Part shown: one piece after another, positions 1 through 8,263 of the stretch
How positions within the stretch are numbered: position 1 is the stretch's first letter
Layout: the number at the start of each line of letters is the position of its first letter
Assembly (NCBI RefSeq): GCF_002993285.1
Contig: NZ_CP027433.1
Location: 3,782,001-3,846,000 of the forward strand
Source: Gordonia iterans
GTDB lineage: Bacteria > Actinomycetota > Actinomycetes > Mycobacteriales > Mycobacteriaceae
Length of the DNA: 64,000 nucleotides
Reading direction: 5' to 3'
Program-made: the position numbers and the translations under genes
Notes under the pieces: model-generated
The model's input: only the letters and a program-made list of their open reading frames with translations
What the model was told of the DNA's origin: nothing
Databases searched by the model: none

Positions 1-2
1 CG

Positions 3-329
3 GTGCGGCGCGAACAGGAATGGGTGACCCGCCCCGACGGCACGGAGATCCTCAAGACGACGATCACCGAGTACGACCGGCGCGGCTGGGGCGAGGGCGG
101 CCACGACCTGTCGTGGTACTGCTCGGGTTCACCGGACGCCCACGTCGGCGCGACCCCGGTCTTCGAGTCCTACGGACCCGAGCTCACCGAGCTGCTGGGC
201 GAGGCGGCGTACGACGAGCTCGCCCGTGTCTGCCGCCGGCGGTCCGGCCTGGGCATCGTGGCCGTGCACCCGGCCACCGCCGCCGCGACTCGGCGCTTGA
301 GCGTCGACCTCAAATACGAGCAGCTGTAG
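3..329 (+). CDS. Uncharacterised protein, 5' end uncertain or cut by window edge
   Basis: The frame is open from the first bases of the window to a TAG at 327-329 and encodes about 108 residues. A GTG at position 3 could be a start, but the frame may continue upstream, so I treat it as a probable C-terminal part. The sequence is hydrophilic, with a Trp/Gly-rich stretch ([14 protein letters not shown], about residues 29-42) that looks like a conserved core, followed by an acidic then basic helix. I see no signal peptide, membrane segment or recognised motif. It runs toward the convergent regX3 gene and is separated from it by a repeat array. I do not recognise the family. Confidence 0.5.
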   Translation: MRREQEWVTRPDGTEILKTTITEYDRRGWGEGGHDLSWYCSGSPDAHVGATPVFESYGPELTELLGEAAYDELARVCRRRSGLGIVAVHPATAAATRRLSVDLKYEQL

Positions 330-346
330 CGCAGTCCGGTCGGCAC

Positions 347-561
347 GTTTCGACTCGCCTCGTTCCTCGGCGGCTCAACGAGCGGACTCCCTCCTCGCTC
401 GTTGAGCCGAGCGAGGCGCCAGCCGAGCTCGTGTCGAAACGCCCCGTCCCTCATCGCTCGTTGAGCCGAGCGAGGCGCCAGCCGAGCTCGTGTCGAAACG
501 CCCCTCCTTCCTCGCTCGTTGAGCCGAGCGAGGCGCCAGCCGAGCTCGTGTCGAAACGCCT
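347..561. repeat. Dispersed repeat family A: three direct copies of about 50 bp plus one inverted partial copy
   Basis: Three nearly identical units start at about 396, 455 and 513. Each reads from CGCTCGTTGAGCCGAGCG through AGCTCGTGTCGAAACG. A shorter copy at 347-384 is in the opposite orientation, reading GTTTCGACTCG to GCTCAACGAGCG. The opposed copies could fold into a long hairpin between the convergent flanking genes, so the region may also act as a transcription barrier. The same core (GTTTCGAC to CTCAACGAGCG) is found inside ptrB near 28.9 kb. Confidence 0.85.
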
Positions 562-571
562 CTCCGCGAGA

Positions 572-1261
572 TCAGGGCTCGAACTTGTAGCCCAGCCCGC
601 GGAGGGTGATCAGGTGCCGGGGCTGGGAGGGGTCCGGCTCGATCTTGGAGCGCAACCGCTTGACGTGGACGTCGAGGGTCTTCGTGTCGCCGACGTAGTC
701 CGCACCCCACACCCGGTCGATCAGCTGGCTGCGGGTGAGCACCCGGCCGGCGTTGCGCAGCAGGTACTCGAGGAGATCGAACTCCTTGAGCGGCAGGGTC
801 ACGTCGTTCCCGGAGACGGTGACGGTGTGCCGCTGGACGTCCATGCGAACCGGCCCCACCTCCAGGACTCCGGTGGCGAGATCCTCTTCTTCGGCCACCG
901 CGCCGCCACGGCGCAGCACCGCCCGGATCCTGGCGATCAGCTCGCGGGCCGAGTACGGCTTGGTGATGTAGTCGTCGGCACCGAGTTCCAGGCCGACCAC
1001 CTTGTCGATCTCGCTGTCGCGCGCGGTCACCATGATCACCGGCACCGACGACTTAGCCCGGATCACCTTGCAGATCTCGGTGCCGGACATGCCGGGCAGC
1101 ATCAAGTCGAGAAGGACGATGTCCGGCCCGAGGCGCTCGAACGCCGCGACGGCCTTCGCGCCGTCGTTGATGATGCTGGCCTCGAAACCCTCCTTGCGGA
1201 GCAGAAAGGCCAAGGGGTCGGCCAGGGCTTCCTCGTCTTCGACGATCAGTACGTGCGTCAA
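572..1261 (-). CDS. regX3: Two-component response regulator RegX3
   Basis: This is the 229-aa OmpR/PhoB-type response regulator of the phosphate-responsive SenX3-RegX3 system, which in mycobacteria controls phosphate uptake, respiration and ESX-5-related genes. The receiver domain (about residues 1-120) has the acidic pocket VEDEE near residue 7, phospho-acceptor Asp52 in LLDLMLPG, and Lys100 in TKPYS. The winged-helix DNA-binding domain (about 130-228) ends with the typical TLRGLGYKFE strand. It overlaps the senX3 stop by 4 bp (ATGA), so translation is coupled. Length and motifs match M. tuberculosis RegX3 well. Confidence 0.95.
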   Translation of the reverse strand: MTHVLIVEDEEALADPLAFLLRKEGFEASIINDGAKAVAAFERLGPDIVLLDLMLPGMSGTEICKVIRAKSSVPVIMVTARDSEIDKVVGLELGADDYITKPYSARELIARIRAVLRRGGAVAEEEDLATGVLEVGPVRMDVQRHTVTVSGNDVTLPLKEFDLLEYLLRNAGRVLTRSQLIDRVWGADYVGDTKTLDVHVKRLRSKIEPDPSQPRHLITLRGLGYKFEP

Positions 1262-2496
1262 GGCGTGCGTTCCTTAGTTGTGTGGTGCGTTGCGTTCTGG
1301 GGGTCGGATGACGTCCCGGGTACCGGCGGCTCGTCGTCGCGCACACCGTTCATGATCGGGATGTACAGGGTGAAGGTCGATCCGGTGCCGGGTTTGCTCC
1401 ACAGGCCGATGTGCCCGCCGTGACTGGCGGCGACGTGCTTGACGATCGCCAGGCCGAGGCCGGTGCCACCGGTCGCCCGTGACCGCGCCTTGTCGACGCG
1501 GAAGAATCGCTCGAACACGCGCTGCTGGTCGGCGGGCGCGATGCCGATGCCCCGATCAGTCACCGCGATCGCCACCATCTGCTCGCCGTCCATCTCGACC
1601 ACCTTGCGGCTGACCGAGACCACGTCCGTGGGCTGCGAGTGGTTGACGGCGTTGACGATGAGATTGTTGAGCGCGGTGATGAGCATGGTGCGGTCGCCGG
1701 AGACTGTGAATCCCGACGGGCCGTCGCTGACCAATTCGATCTGTCCGACCTCAGCGCTCACCGCCGCCGAACTGAGCGCGTCGTCGATCAGGGTGTCGAC
1801 GTCGACCTCGGTGAACTCGTCGATCTTCCCCTCCTGCAGCCGGGAGAGACCGATCAGCTCGTTGATGAGCGTGCTCATGCGGGTCGCTTCGTGCAGCACA
1901 CGATGACCGAAGTGCTCGACGGCGAGCGGGTCGTCGCGGGACTCCAGCATCGCCTCGGCCATCAGGCTGATCGCGCCGAGCGGGGTCTTCAACTCGTGCG
2001 AGACGTTGGCGGCGAAGTCCCGGCGAGTGGCCTCCACCCGCAGGTTGGTCGAGTCGTCTTCCCCGTACACGAGCGCATAGCGCGAGGTGCCGTGCTCGGC
2101 GATGTTCACCACGCAACGGACGTTCTCGATGGTGCGGGGCATGGTGCGCCCGGTCGACACGAAGCCGAGGCTCGACACCGGCGGCACGAACTCGAACCGC
2201 TGCTCGACGCCGGTCACGAAGGCCTCGGTGACGGCGACCGCCACCGGGTCGGCGAGGGCATCGCGAAGCAGACCGAGCTCGACGGCCCGCTGATTGAACA
2301 GCACGATCCGGTGGTCGGCGTCCACCACGGCCATTCCGGATTCGGAGTGGGTGACCAGAAGGTTCAGGAGACCGCCGCGGGAGACCGAGCCGTCCGGGTT
2401 GTAGGTGACCGCCTCGTCGTCGACGAAGGCCGGACCGGAGATGCCGGTGCCTGTCTGCTCATCGGGCGCGCTGGGACCGCCGGTGGACTCGGACAC
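1258..2496 (-). CDS. senX3: Sensor histidine kinase SenX3, without an N-terminal membrane anchor
   Basis: This is the partner kinase of RegX3. After a short polar N-terminus there is a PAS-like domain (about residues 50-155 from the start used here). The HisKA region has phospho-acceptor His167 in NVSHELKTP, and the ATPase domain carries the N box (NNLIVNAVNH), DRGIGI and GTGLGLAI. I chose the GTG at 2496 because a TAGACT -10 box ends exactly 7 nt before it. An alternative ATG at 2523 adds only nine polar residues. Unlike M. tuberculosis SenX3, no hydrophobic segment precedes the PAS domain. PhoB-like direct repeats lie just upstream, consistent with autoregulation. Confidence 0.93.
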   Translation of the reverse strand: MSESTGGPSAPDEQTGTGISGPAFVDDEAVTYNPDGSVSRGGLLNLLVTHSESGMAVVDADHRIVLFNQRAVELGLLRDALADPVAVAVTEAFVTGVEQRFEFVPPVSSLGFVSTGRTMPRTIENVRCVVNIAEHGTSRYALVYGEDDSTNLRVEATRRDFAANVSHELKTPLGAISLMAEAMLESRDDPLAVEHFGHRVLHEATRMSTLINELIGLSRLQEGKIDEFTEVDVDTLIDDALSSAAVSAEVGQIELVSDGPSGFTVSGDRTMLITALNNLIVNAVNHSQPTDVVSVSRKVVEMDGEQMVAIAVTDRGIGIAPADQQRVFERFFRVDKARSRATGGTGLGLAIVKHVAASHGGHIGLWSKPGTGSTFTLYIPIMNGVRDDEPPVPGTSSDPQNATHHTTKERTP

Positions 2497-2503
2497 ATCC
2501 GGG

Positions 2504-2509
2504 AGTCTA
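2504..2509 (-). promoter_or_regulatory. -10 box of senX3 (leaderless type)
   Basis: On the minus strand TAGACT is followed by 7 nt and then the GTG at 2496. This places transcription initiation at or next to the start codon and supports that start. Confidence 0.65.
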
Positions 2510-2558
2510 CGGCCAGTCAACACGCGGGAGCGAGTCCGGAGGGCCCGATTACCGCGCT

Positions 2559-2596
2559 GTTCACGAAGGGTTCGGCCGGATGACCGGAAGGTGAAC
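2559..2596. promoter_or_regulatory. Pair of PhoB/RegX3-like 7-N4-7 direct repeats upstream of senX3
   Basis: On the plus strand 2559-2576 reads GTTCACG-AAGG-GTTCGGC. On the minus strand 2579-2596 reads GTTCACC-TTCC-GGTCATC. Both have the 11-bp repeat period of PhoB-family boxes and sit about 55-100 bp upstream of the senX3 initiation codon. Autoregulation by RegX3 is inferred, not shown. Confidence 0.45.
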
Positions 2597-2638
2597 GCGG
2601 CGTCCGGACGGCACCGGGGCGACCGGCGGCGAACGGCG

Positions 2639-2962
2639 CTAGGACGACGACGCGACCAGGTCGGAGTACTCCGGATGCTTCTCCAGGTACCGGACCACGT
2701 ACGAGCAGACGGGCACCACTTTGTTGCCGTCGGCGCGCACGTCGTCGAGCACCTGTCGCACCAGTTCCGCCGCGTAGCCGCGGCCGCCGTAGCGGTCGAA
2801 GACGACGGTGTGCGTGAGGGCGAGACGATCGCCGTCGGCGTGCCCGGCGTCCCGCGTGTAGTCGATGTATCCGACCTCGACCGGCGCGCCGTCCTCGTCG
2901 ATCTCCGCGCGATAACGTTCGCGCTCAGCCAGATGCGTCACCGTGAGTTCCCCGTCAGTCAT
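2639..2962 (-). CDS. Small GNAT-fold N-acetyltransferase (COG2388/NATD1-like)
   Basis: The product is 107 aa, the usual size of the minimal GNAT subfamily related to YidJ/NATD1. The diagnostic core is the stretch THTVVFDRYGGRGYAAELV (about residues 50-68), which carries the acetyl-CoA pyrophosphate-binding loop RGYA. It is followed by VVPVCSYVVRYLEKHPEY near the C-terminus, a strongly conserved signature of this subfamily. The acceptor substrate is unknown. The ATG at 2962 is supported by TACATT ending 6 nt upstream. It lies between gpm1 and senX3 on the same strand but has its own promoter. Confidence 0.85.
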   Translation of the reverse strand: MTDGELTVTHLAERERYRAEIDEDGAPVEVGYIDYTRDAGHADGDRLALTHTVVFDRYGGRGYAAELVRQVLDDVRADGNKVVPVCSYVVRYLEKHPEYSDLVASSS

Positions 2963-2968
2963 GTTTCC

Positions 2969-2974
2969 AATGTA
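2969..2974 (-). promoter_or_regulatory. -10 box of the GNAT gene (leaderless type)
   Basis: TACATT on the minus strand is followed by 6 nt and the ATG at 2962. GGAAAC in the spacer is a poor Shine-Dalgarno sequence. Confidence 0.5.
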
Positions 2975-3024
2975 GCCGAGCTCACTGTCGGCTGCAGGGG
3001 CGTGACGGGGCCGGGCGCGAACCG

Positions 3025-3789
3025 TTACTTGCTGCCCTGGGCGGCGACGGCGGCGGCACCGGCGGCCGCTGCCTCCGGGTCCAGGTAGGCGCCGCTGGGG
3101 GCCAGCGGGTCGCCGCTCGGGGACACCGAGCGCAGTTCGTCGGTCACCTCGTACACCAGCGGGTTGCCGGTCGGGATGTTCAGCTGCGCAATGTCCTCGT
3201 CGGAGATCCGGTCGAGGTGCTTCACCAGGGCGCGCAGCGAATTGCCGTGCGCCGCAACGAGAACGTTCTTGCCCGCCCTGAGCTCGGCGCCGATGGTCTC
3301 GTCGAAGTACGGGATCAGGCGCTCGACGACGTCGAGCAGGCACTCGGTGAGGGGAACCTGGATCCCGTCGTACCGGGGATCGCCCACCTGGCTGTACTCG
3401 GCGTCGGGCTCAATAGCCGGGGGCGGGGTGTCGTAGCTGCGACGCCACAGCATGAACTGCTCGTCGCCGTACTTGGCCTTGGTCTCGGCCTTGTTCAGGC
3501 CCTGCAGCGCACCGTAATGGCGCTCGTTGAGCCGCCAGTCCCGGACCACCGGGATCCAGTGCCGGTCGGCGTTGTCGAGCGCGATGTTCGCCGTGGTGAT
3601 CGCTCGGCGCAGGAGCGAGGTGTACAGCACGTCGGGCAGCAGGCCCTTCTCGGTGAGGAGCTCACCCGCCCGCACCGCTTCGGCACGACCCTTGTCAGTC
3701 AGGTCGACGTCCACCCAGCCGGTGAACTGGTTGGAGGCGTTCCACTCGGATTCGCCGTGACGCATCAGGATCAGCTTGCCGTTGCTCAT
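3025..3789 (-). CDS. gpmA: 2,3-bisphosphoglycerate-dependent phosphoglycerate mutase
   Basis: This glycolytic enzyme interconverts 3- and 2-phosphoglycerate. The catalytic phosphohistidine motif [10 protein letters not shown] lies at residues 8-17 (His11). The second active-site His is in [10 protein letters not shown], and the substrate-binding stretch [13 protein letters not shown] is present. The start is set at the ATG of [12 protein letters not shown] (3789). An upstream in-frame start would add only six residues. The protein is about 254 aa, with an Ala/Gly-rich C-terminal tail that is probably dispensable. Placement next to senX3-regX3 is the same as in M. tuberculosis (gpm1, Rv0489). 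Confidence 0.95.
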   Translation of the reverse strand: MSNGKLILMRHGESEWNASNQFTGWVDVDLTDKGRAEAVRAGELLTEKGLLPDVLYTSLLRRAITTANIALDNADRHWIPVVRDWRLNERHYGALQGLNKAETKAKYGDEQFMLWRRSYDTPPPAIEPDAEYSQVGDPRYDGIQVPLTECLLDVVERLIPYFDETIGAELRAGKNVLVAAHGNSLRALVKHLDRISDEDIAQLNIPTGNPLVYEVTDELRSVSPSGDPLAPSGAYLDPEAAAAGAAAVAAQGSK

Positions 3790-3791
3790 GG

Positions 3792-4250
3792 TCACAGTTT
3801 CGCACACTCTCCCACGGCGGTCCGACCTGCATCATATTGGGCTAACACCACCTGAAGCGATGCCACGATCACCGCCACGACCAGCAGCGGGATCGCGAAC
3901 ATCAGTTGCCCCCACACCACCGGCCACTGGACGACACCGAGCAAGGCGACCACCCCCAGCGTCACGACGACGGCCCACGAGACCCAGGCCCGCAACGCCG
4001 GTGCGGCGATCATCGGCGGCCCGCCAAGGGCGAGCCCGATGACGACGAGCGGCCACACCCCGACTGCGTAGCACAAGGGGCTGTTGCACGTCGCGTCCGC
4101 CGGCGCATTCGGCATCTCCAGAGCGCCGAACTTGCCACACGCCATCGACGCCGACTCGGCCGGGCCGAACGCAGTCCATGCTGCATAGAGCATCGCGACC
4201 AGCGCAGTGACCAGCCACGCGATCCGGATACCTCTCACACAGTCCTCCAC
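3792..4250 (-). CDS. Small integral membrane protein, uncharacterised
   Basis: The predicted product is about 152 aa with four hydrophobic segments: roughly residues 9-28, 62-80, 88-108 and 115-138. A Cys-containing loop (CGKFGAL...[10 protein letters not shown]) lies between the first two, so disulfides outside the membrane are possible. The start is GTG at 4250; a second GTG at 4235 is also plausible. The stop is 2 bp upstream of the gpmA start on the same strand, so the two may be co-transcribed. I do not recognise the family. Confidence 0.6.
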   Translation of the reverse strand: MEDCVRGIRIAWLVTALVAMLYAAWTAFGPAESASMACGKFGALEMPNAPADATCNSPLCYAVGVWPLVVIGLALGGPPMIAAPALRAWVSWAVVVTLGVVALLGVVQWPVVWGQLMFAIPLLVVAVIVASLQVVLAQYDAGRTAVGECAKL

Positions 4251-4312
4251 GCCTCGCGTCCTCGACCCTTCGACGACGGACTCAGCCCGCCCTTCCGCGC
4301 AGTCCGCGATCG

Positions 4313-4356
4313 CACCGAGGGCGACCCCGGGGATGACCCGGTGATCGCCCTCGGTG
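4313..4356. terminator. Hairpin downstream of the acyl-CoA ligase gene
   Basis: A perfect 12-bp inverted repeat, CACCGAGGGCGA (4313-4324) with TCGCCCTCGGTG (4345-4356), separated by 20 nt. It starts about 30 bp past the stop of the minus-strand ligase gene. No U tract follows, which is common in actinobacterial terminators. Confidence 0.5.
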
Positions 4357-4387
4357 GCATCGCCGACCGCCCTGCGGTCGCGCCGGA

Positions 4388-5992
4388 CTACTTACGGAGA
4401 TCCTTGCGGAGGATCTTGCCCGACGCGGACTTCGGGATCTGGGCGATGAACTCCACCTGCCGGACCTTCTTGTACGGGGCGACGCGCTCGGCGGTGAACT
4501 CCATGACCTGCTCGGCGGTCAGCTCCTGGCCTTCCTGGACCACGACGAACGCCTTGGGCACCTCCTCGCCCTCGTCGTCGAGCGCACCGACCACGGCGAC
4601 GTCGGCGACCTGCGGGTGGGTCAGCAGCAGGGCCTCCAGCTCGGCCGGCGGCACCTGGTAGCCCTTGTACTTGATGAGTTCCTTGAGGCGGTCGACGATG
4701 GTGATGCAGCCGGTCGAGTCGACGGTCGCCATGTCGCCGGTGTGCAGGAAGCCGTCGGCGTCGATGGTCTCGGCGGTCGCCTTGTCGTTGTTCAGGTACC
4801 CGGCCATCACGTTGGGACCCTTGACCCAGAGCTCGCCGGGCTCGGACACGCCCTCGGCCGGGATGTCGATGTCCTCACCGGTGGCCGGGTCGACCAGTCG
4901 GTTCTCCGTGTTCGGCACGGCCCACCCGACCGACGACAGCGGCGCCAGCACGCCTCGGGTCTGCTCTCCGCCGTCGAACGGGATGATGTGGCTGACCGGC
5001 GAGAGCTCGCTCATGCCGTAGCCCTGCAGCATGCGCAGGTTCAGGCGCTTGGCCACGGCGTGGCCGAGTTCGGCGTCCAGCGGCGCGGCGCCCGAGAGCA
5101 TGGTGTGCACCGAGGAGAGGTCGTACTTGTCGACGATCGGATGCTTGGCCAGGGCGACGGCCACCGGCGGCGCGATGAACGCGTAGGTGATCTTGTGCTT
5201 CTGGATGCCCTCCAGGAACTCGACCATGTCGAAGCGAGGCATCACGAACAGCGCTGCGCGCGCCTTGAGCGCGGCGTTGAGCAGCACCGTCATGCCGTAG
5301 ATGTGGAAGAACGGAAGCACCGCGAGCACCACGTCGTCGGGGGTCATGCCGTTGAGCGGCTCGATCTGTGCGACATTCGCCACCAGATTCCGGTGCGTCA
5401 GCATGACGCCCTTGGGGTTGCCGGTGGTGCCCGAGCTGTACGGCAGCACGGCGAGATGCGTGGCCGGATCGAAGGACACGTCCGGGGCCGGCAGACCGGT
5501 GCCGAGCAGGTCCACCGCGTTGGGGTGACCGCTGGCCTCCTGGCCCTCACCGTCGAGGATGATGACGTTCTCGTCGCTGAGGCCCACCTCGCGCGCGGCC
5601 TCGATCGCCTGCGGCGAGAGCAGCGAGATCGTGACGATCATCTTGGCCTTGGAATCGGTGAGCTGCTTGGCGACGTCCTTCGCGGTGAAGAGCGCGTTGA
5701 GCGTCGTCGCGGTGCCGCCTGCCCGGAGGATGCCGTGGAAGACGGTCGCGAAGGCCGGAACGTTCGGCGACAGAACGGCGACCACGTCGCCGACGCCGAT
5801 GCCGCGGGCGGCCAGAGCGCCGGCGGCCGCGTCGATCGAACCGATCAGCCCGCGGTAGGTGGTGGTCGCGCCGTTGCGCGCATCGATCAGGGCGGTGCGG
5901 TCGAGGTCCTCGTCGGCGATCGAGCCGAACAGGTAGTCGTAGACGCTGACATTCGGGATCTCGACGTCGTCGTACGGATTGCGGAAGCTCAT
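4388..5992 (-). CDS. AMP-forming acyl-CoA ligase, 4-coumarate-CoA ligase-like (FadD family)
   Basis: This is an ANL-superfamily adenylating enzyme that activates a carboxylic acid as acyl-AMP and transfers it to CoA. The A3 phosphate loop YSSGTTGNPKGVMLTH lies near residue 185. A5 is GYGMSELSP, A7 is HTGDMATVD, A8 is DRLKELIKYKGYQVPPAELE, and the A10 lysine motif PKSASGKILRKDL is at the C-terminus, so both the adenylation and thioester halves look intact. The ATG at 5992 is preferred because GGAGG (5999-6003) is 6 nt upstream, while the ATG at 5998 abuts the Shine-Dalgarno. The acyl substrate cannot be deduced. It appears monocistronic, with a hairpin after the stop. Confidence 0.9.
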   Translation of the reverse strand: MSFRNPYDDVEIPNVSVYDYLFGSIADEDLDRTALIDARNGATTTYRGLIGSIDAAAGALAARGIGVGDVVAVLSPNVPAFATVFHGILRAGGTATTLNALFTAKDVAKQLTDSKAKMIVTISLLSPQAIEAAREVGLSDENVIILDGEGQEASGHPNAVDLLGTGLPAPDVSFDPATHLAVLPYSSGTTGNPKGVMLTHRNLVANVAQIEPLNGMTPDDVVLAVLPFFHIYGMTVLLNAALKARAALFVMPRFDMVEFLEGIQKHKITYAFIAPPVAVALAKHPIVDKYDLSSVHTMLSGAAPLDAELGHAVAKRLNLRMLQGYGMSELSPVSHIIPFDGGEQTRGVLAPLSSVGWAVPNTENRLVDPATGEDIDIPAEGVSEPGELWVKGPNVMAGYLNNDKATAETIDADGFLHTGDMATVDSTGCITIVDRLKELIKYKGYQVPPAELEALLLTHPQVADVAVVGALDDEGEEVPKAFVVVQEGQELTAEQVMEFTAERVAPYKKVRQVEFIAQIPKSASGKILRKDLRK

Positions 5993-6117
5993 GGACATCC
6001 TCCAGTAGTGAGTTGCGGCACAACAACCGTAACAACATCAATTGTCACGGTCGGACAGGTCACCCCGTCAGGCGGAGCTGTGCCCGATCACACCCTATGC
6101 CTGAATCGCGGATCACA

Positions 6118-6711
6118 TCAGTCCATCTCGCCGCCGCCGGGCGTGGCTTCGTCGATCGACACCGGATCTCCGGTGTCCAGCGGGCCGATCTCCGGCAGCT
6201 TCGCCTCGTCGATCAGGTGGGCGAACGCCTGCAGGTTCGCCATCGGCTCGCCGCGCGCCGTCCGCCAGGCCCACTCGCGATGGATCGACGTGAGGAAACC
6301 GATCTCCAGCAGCTTGTTGAAGTCGCCGTCCGCCGCTTCGAGCACCTGTCCGAGGACGCGGTCGACCTCCTCCCGGGTCAGCGCTTCCGGGGAGATCCGG
6401 CCGATCAGGTACACGTCCCCGACGTTGTCGAGCGTGTACGCCACCCCGTAGAGTCGGCGGTTCCGGACCAGGAGATAGCGACAGAACGCGAGATGGTTCT
6501 CGTCGGCGTGCCGGCAGACGAACGCCTCCACACGCACCCCGTGGACGCCGGCTGTCAGCAGCACGGTGGTCTTGAGCTTGCGTTCACCGGGCAGCTCGAC
6601 GACGACGTGCTCGGACTTGGCGCCGCCGGAGTCCTTGCGCACGTAGTCGATGCCCGATTCGGTGAGCACCGCCTCGAGAGTCGCCAGGTTCTGCTGGGCG
6701 GGGTCGGTCAT
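6118..6711 (-). CDS. YbjN-domain protein (Rv0487-like)
   Basis: The product is 197 aa. It resembles the YbjN/type III secretion chaperone-like fold found next to mshA in mycobacteria. Visible features are the strand-rich centre ([22 protein letters not shown], cut here around residues 45-65), the Asn/Arg segment [14 protein letters not shown], and the helix [19 protein letters not shown]. There is no signal peptide or membrane segment. The ATG at 6711 overlaps the mshA stop by 4 bp (ATGA), so it is translated with mshA. The biochemical role of the family is unknown; the conserved pairing with mshA suggests a link to mycothiol or redox metabolism. Confidence 0.8.
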   Translation of the reverse strand: MTDPAQQNLATLEAVLTESGIDYVRKDSGGAKSEHVVVELPGERKLKTTVLLTAGVHGVRVEAFVCRHADENHLAFCRYLLVRNRRLYGVAYTLDNVGDVYLIGRISPEALTREEVDRVLGQVLEAADGDFNKLLEIGFLTSIHREWAWRTARGEPMANLQAFAHLIDEAKLPEIGPLDTGDPVSIDEATPGGGEMD

Positions 6712-8084
6712 CCGGTCCTCCTCGGTCGGGGTTTGAGCCAGCCCTTCATGCTCAGGCCGCCTCCTGGGGGCATGCCGATCCCCGCCACCCCGGCGGCGGC
6801 ACGGCGCCTGCGGACCAGTGGGGAACGGCGCAGGTCCACCGGGAAGCCGGCGATCGCCGCACCGTACGAGGACAGCAGCGCGTCGACGGTGTGCTCCCAC
6901 GAGAAGCGCTCAGCGTGCAGCGGTGCGGCCTCGGAATAGCGGTCGAGCAGCGCCGGATCACCGAGCAACTGCGCCAGCTCCGCCGTCCAGGTCTCCACCC
7001 GGTGTCCGTCGACCAGCCGCCCGGTGACCCCGTCGTCGATCGCCACGCCCAGACCGCCCACATCCGCGGCGATCACCGGCGCCCCGCACGCCTGGGCCTC
7101 GACGGCGACCAGCCCGAAGCTCTCGGAGAAGCTCGGCACCGCGACGAGGTTCGACGCCCGGTACACCTGTGCGAGGTCGTCCGCGGCCTGCGGCGGCAAG
7201 AAGCTGACGCGGTCGGCCACGCCCAGGGTCTGTGCCAGATCGGCGAGCACCGTCGGCCGCTCCAGTCCGGTGCCCGACGGTCCGCCCACCACCAGCAGCC
7301 GCAGTCGGCCGGTGGAGTCGGCACGGATCAGCGGCGCCATCGCGGCCAGCAGCACATCCGGAGCCTTCAGCGGCTGAATCCGGCCGACGAACGTCACCAG
7401 CACGTCGGCGGGGTCGAGCCCCAACGCGGCCCGCGCGCGCTCGCGCGATCCGGGCGTGTAGCAGTCCAGGTCCACCCCGGGGACCACGACGTCGATCTTG
7501 GCCGGGTCGGCAGCGTAGTACTCGACCAGTTCGGCCGCCTCGGTGCCAGTGTTGGCGATCAGCCGGTCCGCCTCTGCCACCACCTGCTGCTCGCCGATCA
7601 CCCGCCCCATCGGCTCGGCCGTGTCGCCGCCGGCGAGGGAGGAGTTCTTCACCGCGGCCAGCGTGTGCGCAGTGTGCACCAGCGGCACTCGCCAGCGGTC
7701 ACGGGCCAGCCAGCCGACCTGGCCGGAGAGCCAGTAGTGAGAGTGGATCAGGTCGTAATAGCCTCGCGGCTGCGCCGCCTCGGCGCGCAGCACGTTCGCC
7801 GAGAAGGCGCACAACTGGCCGGGCAGATCACGCTTGTCGAGACCGTCGAACGGCCCCGCCTCCACATGCCGGACCAGGACGCCGGGCGCCGCCTGCACCA
7901 CCGGCTCGTCCGCGGACGCAGTCGCGCGCGTGAAGATCTCCACTTCGATGCCGCGGCGCGCCAGCCGCTTCGCAGTCTGCCAGACGTAGACGTTGAGGCC
8001 GCCGGCATCACCGGTTCCCGGCTGGGCGAGCGGCGAGGTGTGCACCGAGATCAGCGCCAGTCGCCGCGGCCGATGACCAGTCAT
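6708..8084 (-). CDS. mshA: D-inositol-3-phosphate glycosyltransferase MshA
   Basis: MshA transfers GlcNAc from UDP-GlcNAc to inositol-3-phosphate, the first committed step of mycothiol synthesis. The 458-aa GT4-family protein starts its Rossmann fold with [25 protein letters not shown], the MshA-type N-terminus with the GGLNVY loop (about residue 27). The second domain has [17 protein letters not shown] and the GT4 nucleotide-sugar motif [14 protein letters not shown] near residue 325. The ATG at 8084 has TAGGCT ending 6 nt upstream. It is co-translated with the YbjN gene. Gene order matches Rv0486-Rv0487. Confidence 0.95.
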   Translation of the reverse strand: MTGHRPRRLALISVHTSPLAQPGTGDAGGLNVYVWQTAKRLARRGIEVEIFTRATASADEPVVQAAPGVLVRHVEAGPFDGLDKRDLPGQLCAFSANVLRAEAAQPRGYYDLIHSHYWLSGQVGWLARDRWRVPLVHTAHTLAAVKNSSLAGGDTAEPMGRVIGEQQVVAEADRLIANTGTEAAELVEYYAADPAKIDVVVPGVDLDCYTPGSRERARAALGLDPADVLVTFVGRIQPLKAPDVLLAAMAPLIRADSTGRLRLLVVGGPSGTGLERPTVLADLAQTLGVADRVSFLPPQAADDLAQVYRASNLVAVPSFSESFGLVAVEAQACGAPVIAADVGGLGVAIDDGVTGRLVDGHRVETWTAELAQLLGDPALLDRYSEAAPLHAERFSWEHTVDALLSSYGAAIAGFPVDLRRSPLVRRRRAAAGVAGIGMPPGGGLSMKGWLKPRPRRTG

Positions 8085-8090
8085 GCGCCC

Positions 8091-8096
8091 AGCCTA
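8091..8096 (-). promoter_or_regulatory. -10 box of mshA (leaderless type)
   Basis: TAGGCT on the minus strand, 6 nt before the mshA ATG, with no Shine-Dalgarno between. Confidence 0.55.
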
Positions 8097-8220
8097 ATCC
8101 GACGACGCCGGTCGCGGCGCGCCCCGGGTGGCGTCGCGGTTCCGCGACTGGGCCCGCGAACTGTCGGGACCAGACGGGATTCATGCGCGCGACAGCATTA
8201 GTGAGACGGCGGACCGTCCG

Positions 8221-8252
8221 TAGAATCAACCCGGTAACGATTGTCATTATCG
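8221..8252 (+). promoter_or_regulatory. Promoter with candidate Zur-type operator upstream of the metal ABC operon
   Basis: TAGAAT at 8221-8226 is a good -10 box. Just downstream, 8238-8252 reads CGATTGTCATTATCG, an imperfect palindrome (CGAT...ATCG). Its AT-rich core resembles operators of Zur/Fur-family regulators, and it lies where a repressor would block elongation. The family assignment is inferred from the operon's function. Confidence 0.4.
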
Positions 8253-8263
8253 GAAGGCTTGTC

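Noticed and set aside
347..561. CRISPR or phage attachment site
   Set aside because: Copies abut with only a few bases between, no integrase or tRNA is near, and the core recurs as a dispersed palindromic repeat elsewhere.
4616..6451. 611-aa open frame antisense to the acyl-CoA ligase
   Set aside because: It is a composition-driven shadow of a clear acyl-CoA ligase; its sequence is His/Arg/Val-rich without motifs.
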